DNA from: Cricetomys ansorgei | Taxonomy: Eukaryota > Chordata > Mammalia > Rodentia > Nesomyidae | Direction: 5' to 3' | Assembly: GCA_026225945.1 (NCBI GenBank) | Contig: JAMJFZ010003163.1 | Location: 23,375,001-23,439,000, forward strand | DNA: 64,000 nucleotides | Shown here: positions 11,201 through 23,000 of the stretch, piece by piece | How the letters are laid out: each line of letters starts with the position of its first letter | Numbering within the stretch: the first letter of the stretch is position 1 | Made by a program: the position numbers and the translations under genes | Notes under the pieces: model-generated | Told to the model about the DNA's origin: nothing | What the model saw: only the letters and a program-made list of their open reading frames with translations | Databases searched by the model: none

Positions 11201-14200
11201 GCAGACGCTTTGCTGCAGTCCTCTAAGGGGCAGCTATCCTGCAAGTCTAATGCGTTCTCTGTGTCTTGCAGGTGCCTTCCTGATCCCATACACGCTCTTC
11301 CTCATCATCGCTGGGATGCCCCTGTTCTACATGGAGCTAGCGCTGGGGCAGTACAACCGGGAAGGGGCAGCCACGGTGTGGAAGATCTGCCCTTTATTCA
11401 AAGGTAGGAATGATCTGGGGGAAGTCCAATGTTTTCTTCAAAGCCTTGCTTGGTGTGTTCTGAAGAATCTGCTCCCAAGGTGAGAGTTAGCTCCCCCATG
11501 GGCTCACAGGCATAGACAAAGTCACGACTGTCCACCATTCAAATTTACAGCCGACTCAGTTACAAGAGGTATAGCCTTAAACTCGGGCTCCAGGCTAGCC
11601 TCCACCACTTGAGTGAATGACCAGAGAATGTTTGTATGTGTGGGAAATGCAAAGACAGGGGAATCTCAGCACACATGCCTCTGCTCTGACTCCTTTCTCT
11701 TATGGCAGGCATGGTAAGTTGATCGCCGATGCGTTCAAGCTCAAGCAGCAAGCCACATTGGAAAGCTTAGTGCAACAGCCATGTTGGCTGTAAGACGAAC
11801 TTGCTCTTGAATTTACACCAGGTCTGTGGGAAGTAGTCTTGGCAACTGCCATTCTCTACCCCCTAGACTGTTAGGGAATGGGTATGGAGCACAGCCAGTA
11901 TATCCCAAACACTGGTTAGAAAAAATGGTGCTTGTGAGGGTAAGCATATCTCCCATGAGCCTCTTCTTAAGAAGCAAGAGTATCTTCAGCACCTTGTATA
12001 TACTCAGTTCGTGGTAAGGACAGGTTGACATAAAGTCTTATAAGATACATGGATTAGCGTCTTTTCGGTTTAATCACCTGAAATCCAACTCAAGATGGCT
12101 TTATTTTAGTATTCTTTTTTCATGGTTTTAAATGATTATTAATAATTATTAAATAATAAATGATTAATTTATTAGGTTAGCATATATAAAGTGAAGGGCT
12201 TTGTTATGGAATGTTTATATATATTATGGAATATATATTCCATATATTCTATTCATTATGAAATATATATATACATATATGTATACATATGTGTGTACAT
12301 ATATGCATATGTGTATATATGTATGCACATGTGTGTATATATGTAAATATGTGTATATATGTATATGTACATATATGTATATATAGAGAGAGATTTTAAT
12401 ATAAGCAGTGTATGTATGTATATATATATATATACATATATACTTTAATATTTTAAAGTATACATAATATACTTTAATATAAGCCAGTGTATGTGTGTGT
12501 GTTGAGGGGCGTCAGGTGCAGGTTGATCCAGGTGCTCAAACAGTGCTGTCTGGAATCTCTCTGTGTGTTAAGTCTGTTTTTCTCTGTGTTAGCATCATTC
12601 CTAGATGCATTCTCATCATTGGGGGCAAAAACAGCCATTATCAGCTACAAGGTTAAATCTGCCAAGTTTAATAGTTGAAAACAACAAGCACATGAGCAAA
12701 CAAAAAACTCTTACATACTCATGGCTTCATTAAAGGACCCAGAGAAAGCTTTTACTGGTATGACTTGATTCGCATGGCTTTCTGTAAATGAATCAGTGTG
12801 GCTAAGGGGAAGGAGCACTCTGATTGTCCAGGCCTGCATCCTATGACCTTGGTTACATCAAAGAAGCCGGGATTACTCTCGTTCAAGTGTCACCTAAGAA
12901 TTACAGAGGATAATCCCTTAAAGCCATGGGTGTGTAAGGAAATTTGTTGACTCTAGGAAAAAGCCACAGCTGTAACCCTCCAGGAGCTTCCTGATCATTC
13001 AGTCACGGTGTTGGCACAGGACACAGGTGGTTGAGGGTAAGACCCTGTGCACACACTGTGCTGAGAAGAGTCAGGGGACTTGGTTAGAGTTTCCCCTAGA
13101 AGCAGGTCCTGGGGAAGGATTTAAGTATCAGGGAATGGCCAGAGGTGAGAATGTTTTAGGAGCATCAGTTGGAGATGGGGAGACAGCTGTTAAGCAGCTT
13201 ATCACTGACCAGCTCAGCCGTGGGGAGGGAGAGAGAATGTGAGACAGGCTCCTGTGTTGTCCTGCCTGAGCCATGAGGGAGCTGCAGTGTTTACCCTCCA
13301 AAACCTGACACGACATTAAGGTCCTGGCACTTCTATTTATCTGACGAGTGGACCAAAAAGGCTCCACTAACAGATTAAGGGCGGGGTTCTGATAATCTGC
13401 TCCAGAGAAAGAGAGATTCAGGGGTCGGGGTGTGCAGTGGCTGGAGCCCACTTGCAAGGGGTGAGGGGAGAGCGCCAGGGCTGGGCCCGAGGAAGCCTGA
13501 CTCCTCTGTTCCCACGCAGGAGTGGGGTATGCTGTGATCCTCATTGCCCTCTACGTCGGCTTTTACTACAACGTCATCATCGCCTGGTCTCTCTACTACC
13601 TCTTCGCATCCTTCGCCTGGACCCTGCCCTGGACCAACTGCGGCCATGCCTGGAACAGCCCCAACTGCACCGATCCCAAACTCCTCAACGCCTCGGTGCT
13701 GGGCGACCACACCAAATACTCCAAATACAAGTTCACACCGGCTGCAGAGTTTTATGAGTAAGTCATGTGTGGCTCACCCACATCCTCAGGGCCTGGGCAA
13801 GAGCTGAGCCGGGCCCTCAGGAAAACCACAGACCAGCTAGGGGCATGGCAGTTGGCACTTCAAAGGTGCAGGCTAGATGCCAAGCTAAGAGCAGAGGATA
13901 CAGTAGTCTATAGGGCACCCAGAGGAGCCTCTGATATAGGACAAGAGAGTGGAGGTTGGGAGCCAGGATGCCAGCATGCAAACGGGAAGCAAGATGGTGT
14001 TAAAGGCGGTGTGTGGCTTATAAAAAGGCACTTTTATGTCTACTTCTAGGGTCTACTACAGACCTCATGTGCATTTAACATTTCCCCACTGACACGGGGT
14101 TATGACATTTAATTGTCACTTTGGAAAGAGTAATTGCCCTTAAGAACAAAAACTAAGTATGAGGAAGAATGGGGGATTGTGGGAAGAATGAGGGATTGTG

Positions 14201-17200
14201 AGAAGGATAGATTCTCTGAGGAGACTGTAGAAACTGATGATGTCAGTCAAGAGAACACCCAGAAGCCAGTTGGAAGATTGTGGTTCCATAACTAGAATCT
14301 GTAACTTGTCTCAACTTGAAGCTGTCCTTCCAACTACCCTGTGCTGGGTGGTCCATATTGGGATGGTCCTGAAGCTGTCCTTCCATATGCCCAGTGCTGG
14401 GGGCTTCCATGTGAGGGAAGCAAACCAGCTACAACAGCCTAGAGACAGTTTACAGTGTGTACATGGGAGACATTGGCTGGTGGCAATGGACAGAAGAACA
14501 TTGTTAAAAACATATACAACTTTTCAGTTGGTGTAATTTCAGAAGTAGAAAAGCTGTAGGCATAGTACATGTAAGAAGCTCCATTCCTAGGTTCTAATGT
14601 TGACACCTTGGATAACCGTTCTGCAGTATGGAAATCAGAAAATCGATGTTCACGTAGTATTATTAGTGAGTCTACTGCAGACCTCGTGTGGATTTCACGT
14701 TTCCCCGCTGACATCGTGTTATGATATTTAGTTGTCACATCTGCTTAGGCCCCTCCAATATGGGTGAGTTCTTTGAGCTTTCCTTGAGTTCCATGACCTT
14801 CACACTTCTAGAGAGTTCTGGCCAGTGAGTCTATGGAATGTATGTCAAGATGGATTTATTTGTTGTTTTCTCTCGTCCTGATTGAGGGTGTGCCCTTTTA
14901 CTAAGGGCGCCATAGAGGTGCCTTGGTGCTTTTCTCAGCGAGCCTTGTCTGGGGGACGATGCCAATCTGTCTTCTTACCTGTGATGTTAACCTTGAACAT
15001 GGCAAAGGTGGAATCTGCCGACTTCTTCCTGAATAGAGATATTTTTACTTTGGTAATTTGGGCCTTACAGAGACGTACTTTAAGGTTGTTTTTCATACTT
15101 TGACCTATAGTGTCTCTTATTAATTTTTGAAGGTAAGGATTTCTGCAAAAGCATTTAGTTGTCCTTTGCTCTTTCCATCATTCCTTTTAGAATAACTGAT
15201 TAGAGTGCTTCTCTAAAGACCAGCCCCTCCCCCATATATTTAATTCAATTTACTCATTTGAGTCTAAATTGGCTCCTGAATATTTATTTTAATCTGTGCT
15301 TGACTCGTAAGGCATCAATATTCAATTTTTGCCTTCTAAGTCTCTGCTGTCTCCCTTGGTCTTGGTAAAGGGAGTAGCTGGCTTGCTTCCGGTCACCCAA
15401 CTTAAAATGTTTGCATGTTTCTGTCCTCAGAAAAATAACCTCTATTGCTTCCTCCAACATGGCCAAGCCTTATTTGAGTGATGCCCTGTACTCATGCTGG
15501 TAGTTGAGCACAAAGTCCAGGCCATGAGAATGGAACAAGATAGGTAAAACCCACTGGACTCCACCCTCAGAGCTCACGTGATCTACTGAAGAGTCCCATA
15601 CTTTGCTAAACAGAAACACAAATTGTGTACTCTGAGGTTTTTAGGTCACCGATGTCCCTGTAGATTTCTCTCTCCCCGGTTGTATACAAACAGCCCAGGA
15701 GGGCCTGATTTCTTAACTTGTGTTCTAAAGCAAGACTTTCCAGTGAAACTTGCTACCGGGTAGAGATTGACTAAATCTGCAACAGCTTCTTGCCACATGG
15801 TTCCTGAGCAGTTGTGACCAAGGAACTCAATGTTTAAAATAACCAAATTTTAACTAAAATTCGTCACCTTCTGGTGATTACTCATAATTATCTATGGGAT
15901 AGTGCAGGTCAAGAGCACGAGAAAACACAAATTCATCATCAATAAAACCCTGGGTTCACTTCCTGTCCTATCCTATGAATTCCCTAAGGCAAATGGGCAT
16001 GAGCCCGGGGTAATTTGGAGAGTCCTAGTAATTCTGATCACTTCCTTTCACTTTCACCTGGTAATTCTGATCACTTCCTTTCACTTTCACCTGGTAATTC
16101 TGATCACTTCCTTTCACTTTCACCTGGTAATTCTGATCACTTCCTTTCACTTTCACCTGGTAATTCTGATCACTTCCTGTTGCACTAGGATGGTTTGGTT
16201 TGCTTAAAAGTGACTTCCTAAAGTTGGCTGTCTCTGGGAGTCAGGGGAGTCATGACCCTTAGGATCTAGGAACTACCTTTCTACCTTCACAGAGACTTGG
16301 AAGGGTCCTGTCTCTAAATATCTATCCACCAGCCTCTATCTGTGGTTGCCAAGAGCTGGCATTGGTCATGTGAAAAATTAGGTGGGTCCATGGTTGTTCT
16401 CAAATGTTCTGGCTGTTTTGTCAAATGAGTGTCTGCTCTGAGTGACAGGACCGCCTCTGACTTCCTCACTGTCACGTTAACAGCTTGGCACTTATCACAC
16501 GTGCGTCAGCTTCTCCTCCAACTTCTCCATATGAATGATCTTAATTCACACCAACCTGCCGAGGTTTCTGAGACCCTCATGTGCACTGCACACGTACGAG
16601 CCTTCATTTCCCATGACACAGCAATGCCCATGATTGCATGGAGGGTACCACCAGGCACAGCCAGAATTTGGAGGCAGGGAACTTGTACCCCAAAGCCCCT
16701 GAGAGTGAGGACCTCTTTCTATTGGGCACCTATGAACCTAGCAGTCCTGCTCAGACTCCAGGCCTTCCAGGCAGATAAACTGCAGTGACTTCCCCTTAAC
16801 ACGTGTGCTGTGTTAGACTCTAGTCACCATCAATGGTCATTGTTCAGAGATGTTGTCACAGTCACAAGTCATATTTGTCTAGCTCAGATTGTGCCCCAGC
16901 CACTGTGTGAAGTGCTTTTCCTAATACCATCTTCTCTGTGTGTGTGTGGGGGGGGGGAGGTGTTGTTTCTTTGAGACAAGGCCTCACTATGTTGCGCAGA
17001 ATGAGCTTGACTTCGTAGGTGATGTTCCTTCCTTTGCCCTGAGTTCTGGGTTTGCAGATGCCGGTTTACCTGGTGTTGTGTGACAAAACTTTTCAGGGGG
17101 AGATGCAACAAATATGTCTACTCAACGAAAATAGGGACCCTACAACAGATGAATGTACAGGGACCACTAAAATCCAACTTGGTGAGCTGATGCATTTTAT

Positions 17201-17410
17201 TGAGGTTATTTACAGTAATATGGGTGAAGGGTTACTTATAGGAGGAGAAATGACTCAAAGATACCTGTATCACCAAAGTGCACCTCAGCATGGGTGGCAG
17301 CTCAGGAAGCTGGGAACCTGGAGCACACTGCGCAGACTACAGGCAGCTCAGTGGGTTGGAGAATGTCCTGTCCTGTCTTTTCTTCCTTTTTGTTTATCTA
17401 TCTATCTATC

Positions 17411-17446
<36 letters not shown>

Positions 17447-17457
17447 GTCTGTCTGTC

Positions 17458-17491
<34 letters not shown>

Positions 17492-20002
17492 CATCCATCC
17501 ATCCATCTATCCATCCATCTATCCATCCATCCATCCATTTTGAAAGAGGGCTTTCTACATAGCCCTGACCGTTCTGGAACTCATTATTATTGACCAGGGT
17601 GGCCTCAAACTCAGAGATCCACCTATCTCTCCCTCCTGAGTGCTGGGATTAAAGACATGCACCACCATGCTTGGATGAGAGTGTCCTTCCTAAGTGACTC
17701 TGGTCTAAAACTTTTCCTGGCAACTCTGCGGTTTCTGCTTCTCCCAGGCAGTTGGTCTAGTCTTGGAGTCTTCTTTGCAGCTCAACTTGTCCAAGTCTTG
17801 TTGGCAGCTCTGTTCTGCTAGTCTGTAGAGAGTCTCTAGAGAGACTCTCAGCTTTTATTGCTTACTTTGGCAGTGAGGAGCCTAGTGAATCTGGTCAGTT
17901 TCAGGGACTTTCTGAAACAATTTGGAGTCTTTTACTTTCCTGTTTAAGGAGTTTCCTGGCAGGATGGAATGTTTCAATCTTGGGGAAAACTGTCACACAA
18001 CACCTGGTTAATACTATCTTTTAATTCTGACTACTGTGATCTCAAATGTTGCTTGCTCTGTGAATGAGGAAACCAGCACATACCAGCAAGTGCCTTGTCC
18101 CAGATCCTCAGTTTAGAAGTAGCATTCAAAGGGAGTTTGTATTCAGTCTTGGTCCAATGCCCAAGCTCTTAGCATGGTGAGGTTGAATCTTGGCTAGCTA
18201 TTGTAATCACCTGACGTATTTTAAAAGTCACTACTTCCTGGATCTCACCAGCTTGCATACAGTCAGAGCACATGTGTTTCATTAGCAATGTTAACAGAGT
18301 TCTAACATCCAGTCATTGTGAAGGTCCCTGGAATAGCCTGCAGTTCCCAGTTCCTGTAGAGGTCTCATGTCATGGAAAATCTAGAGCCTCCTTTTTTCTT
18401 CCCAGAGCAGCGTAGACTCAGATCCCAGAACTGTAGCAGAGTTTGTGGGTGAACGTTCTGGAAGTTTCTTCCTATTTTATGAGTGTGGTTTAGACAGGGA
18501 GACAGTGAAAGATGGGGAACAGGAAGGGAGGAAAGGGGCTGTGGATCCATGTTTCCCAGCATCCTCCTCTCGTAGAGCAAACAGCATGGGTTTTCTTTAG
18601 CTCCTGGCAATATTTGTTCTTATAAATTAAAGTGGTAAATGAGAGCCTCCTCATCCTGGTCTGGTTAGGATTTGATTCCTCCCCTGAGTGGCCAGCATGT
18701 CTACTCCCACAGAGAGGCACAGCAGGAGGGAAAGGAGAGCTGGTTTGCAGACCTTGACTGCTTTTGTTGCAGAGCTGAGCTTCTTCCAGGCTCACAGCAG
18801 AACATGATGGAAGGAGAGGGCAGTCCTGTCCAAGTTCACACAGGGCTCTCTCGGGTAGAGAGCAGAAGACAGGGAGAAGGTCAGCAGACCCCTGTGTTAT
18901 AGATGTCTTCTCCGGGCCCCCACCCCACCCCCACCCCCATGCACACCTGTCCCCTGCTCCCACAAGTCTTCACAGCTACCCTGAACTGGGTTCTGAACAT
19001 GTTTCCACATCCAAATCCTATCTTATATTCTCACTTCATGGAGGTGGAAATGGGCGGCACTGTCAGACATCAAAGTAGAGGCCCAGCTTTAGGTCGGCCG
19101 CAGAGCTGCCCCCTGTCTCCCCAACACAGAACTCTCATCTCATAGGCCTGGCTCCCAGGACAGAAGTGCAGGGGCCTCTGCAGGCAGATAGGAGTCCTTC
19201 TCCCGCTTCTCTTTCTCCTGTGAGTCCTGCCTGTGAGCTGTCCCAGAGCACAGAACCGTCAGGGGCTGTCTCTGGATTTCATATAGTACTTGTCCGTTTT
19301 ATTGGAATACTTTTGCATTTAAGGGAACTCAACCCTGTCTGGAGAGCCAGCAGATGTGACTCCCCGTGCCAGCCCTGTGGAGGCTGGGTAATTCCTTCTT
19401 TCTCCCCAGGCATCCTGGCCAAGTTTGTTGCCATCTTGTACTCATTTAGGCTGACAGATTGAACATATCATTCAAGGAAACAAAGCTGCTGCTCTCCCCA
19501 GGCTCTGGGTCTGAAGCCCCATAAGCCCCACCGCTAAAAGTCACTGGAGCTCTGGCCTTATCTGTAAAAGGCACCTTCAGTGAGTGTGTCAGGATAGAAA
19601 ATTTCTGCCCAAGACACCGCTGGCAAGGAAGGGAATTCTCTCTCCTTCCTAATACCAACCCTTCACGCTTAAATGTCAAGAGAGAAATGGAACTGTTTTG
19701 GCCCACAGGCTTTGGAAAACCTGGATGGGGCCTTCAGTGATGATTCACATCCATTAAGCTGCCAGAAAATGAATACAAACCCAAGTTACTCGTGCCAATT
19801 CAGGGCCTGGGAGGCAGGGCCCCAATCCTCTTCTCTGTGATCAACTATGGAGGCTGGCCCCCGATCCTCTTCTCCATGATCAACTATGGAGGCTGGTTCT
19901 TCAGATGCATGTGAGGCAGGCTGTTCCATAAGGGTACTTCATGGAAGGCACTAGGACATTTTCCCAAGTTTTAGACAAACAGGAGGAATTCCCTGCAGAA
20001 TA

Positions 20003-20037
<35 letters not shown>

Positions 20038-23000
20038 TAGATAGAGAGAGAGAGAGATTTTAACAGTCAAATTAGCCAAATGGCAACTGACACTACTCAA
20101 CATTTGACGCATACAACTATGAAACCAGGCAGAGTTAAGTACCTCGTGAGGCTACACGATTCTCCGTTTTCCATCTTTGACCACACTCTGTTATCCACCC
20201 CGCTCCTTCTCTTCTCTTTCCTCCTTTCTTCTCTTCCCCCGTCTTCCCTTTCCCTTACCACCTCCAGTCCTTTCTCTCTCTGGAAATAAAGGCTCTAAGT
20301 CAGGAAACCACTTCTGATTTGGGACTAACAGGTCTCAAAGTGGTGGCCATCCTGACAAGCTGGGCTGGGAAGTATATTCTAGGATGCAGGAGCAGGAGGT
20401 CCAAGAGTCCCATGACCCTTCCCCTGGGGTCAGGGGTCATCTGAAGATGATAGACAAGTATCTTGCTGTTGCCAGGAGCAAAAGGCAGGTGTGGCCAGGA
20501 AGGCCTGCACTTGGCGGTGGTGGGCTCTGGATGTTCTCTGACACCGGAAGGCTTATGTTTACATCCCCTGGAGTGGTACTTCACAACTTGACATGCATAG
20601 TTTAGGGTAGGATGGTTCTTTCTGGGGAGTGGGGGAGGAGTGGCCACTGCCCTGCATGTTTGGCAGTGTCCTTGGCCTCTGCTCAGTAGATACCAGCAGC
20701 ATCCTTTTCCCGCCATATATAACAACTAGAGAGATCCCCAGACACAGGAAGTAGCATCCCACTGAGAAGTTCTGTTTTAGGTGATAAGGGGTCTTCGAGG
20801 AGGAGGATTTGGAGACAAAAGAGTGACTACATTAGACTGATCTGTCACACATGTCATCCCCCAGTAGTCGAGAGTGGATGTAAGAGGGCTGCTGTGAAGC
20901 AGAGAGACCAAGATTTGATACTCAGTGACATTTTCAATTGTCCTGGAGGGGGTGAATTAACGGCATGGTGGGAGATAGGCTGGTGAGGGTCAGGGATAGG
21001 GCTAGGAAGGGTGGGACACAGGTGGAGATGAGGCACAGTCAATAGTCTGAAGCCGAAACAGGTGACCGGTGGCTTTAAAGACTGGCTGTCTGGGGGATGT
21101 GGTCTTCATGGGTCCTTATCACACACACAGCTTCTCCCGCCGTTCACGGGGTGCTTTCCTTCTCCCCCTCCGCCATTGCACTTGTGCACCTGCTGCTGCC
21201 AGCTCACCCCGGACTCTACTGCCTAACAGCAACCTTGTCAGCAGCTCCTGCACTGCTCGCATCCTTTGTGGAGCCTTGTGAGTGTTCCGCAGCTTCCTTG
21301 CAGGCACTTGCTACTCCCAGAAGCCTAGGCCCAGACACAGTGATAGTCACAGCTGCCATTTGGGAGCATTTCCCAGGCTCAAGGTATGGACCACATTCTT
21401 CAACTGAATCCCCACGGGAGCCATTGGCTAAAGAGTAAGAAAGCTCAGCGATGGGGATGTTTGCACGAGCCGTTGCCCCTATCCTGGAAGCTCCATGTGT
21501 ACTGGAGCCAGCAGCGTCTAACACACAGCATGGAGCAAAGCAGAGCTACAGAGGGCTTGGGGCTAGGCCTGGGCTCAGGTCACACGGGACCCCGGCACAA
21601 GGCCCAGTGGGGGAGTCTGGATAACTTCTGTGCCACGGTTTTCTACTTCCCTTCAGGTTCTTAAAAATCCTAGACACCTAATACGAGTGAATGAATTTCC
21701 GAGTGGGCAAAGGCAGCACACAGCATTAGCAGTGGCCTTCACACCTTCACAGGCTGCCAGACCTGGAGTAGACGCTCTCATCAGCACTGGGTCTGATTTT
21801 TTGAAGCTGGCCTGGTAGAGGTGGTTCGCTTCTCCGGTACCCATCCGCTCCTCCAAACACTCGGGCTTCCAGAAGAGTTACAAACCCATTTCTTAGGAGC
21901 CTCCTTGAGCCTTCCCTTTCTCAAGTACAGAAAGGAAATTGTACTTTTCCAGGAAAGAAAGACAGTTTCTGGAAGGCTCAAGTTGGTCTAGCAGAAGCCT
22001 GTCATTTGGGTAGGTCTCTGACTCAGCAGGTTCGATCTTTGGCTGACGCCACGGCCCAAGTGCCAGCTCCCCAGAGGTTCTGACCTCACTGGTTAACACT
22101 GAGTAGAGAGCAGCAGATTGCTTTATAAAACATTTTTTTAAAAAGATTGATTTTTTTGTCTGCTCTGGAGACTCATAGGAGACCGAAGCAGGAAGATTGC
22201 CAAGGATCCTAGGCCAGCTTGGGCTAGATAGTGCAACAGACCATCAAAGAGCAACAGCGAGCGGAAGGATTTATTTCGACATTAGACAATTGGTACTAAT
22301 GCGTGAGTTGAGGATCCTGTTGCCGAAGAGGAAAAAACGCTCAGGGTGGGGCTGCGTGTACAAGTGGCGGTCCCGGAGGGCTCCAGGTTATATCCGAATT
22401 AAAGCCTTTAACTTATAATTCTCTTTATGGGAGGCGGTGGAAGGGGAGAAAGAGAACTGGGGAGGAAAGAGGAAAAGGATGATGAGAAAGAATTATGGTG
22501 ATGAAGAGGAAGAGAGGGAAGAGAAGGCAAATATATATGCATATATATACATACACATATATATACATATAAATATACATATAAACATACACACACATAT
22601 ATATATATATTTATGGTTAGACAATTAACTGTCTTTCTATCGAAGATGTATAAATTTATTTTTTACTGTCGGCGTGTCCTTTTGAACTCATGTTTTATTC
22701 TTAGGGAGGAGTATGTGATCCTGTGGCTAGCTTGTAACATTTCAATATGATTTATAACCAGCCTCTCTCCAAAGCTGAACACAGACATTTGCAGAATGAC
22801 GCACATTGTGTGAAATAAGGTCTCTATGTGGGGAATAGGAGGCTGCTCTGGGCAGTGTGAAGGACCCGGAGAATTGAGACTTTACCACAAGTAGGAGGAG
22901 GACTCGCTAAGAGACTAAAAGTGTGTTGGAGCTGGAAACTTGCCTTTCCTCCCTAGCTCTCCTTGGAGTGGTTCTGGGTTCCCGTTGTTTTTATTTAAAT

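Noticed and set aside
16000..16180. CRISPR-like array of 33-bp units
   Set aside because: Units are directly tandem with no variable spacers, and the genome is eukaryotic; it is a minisatellite.
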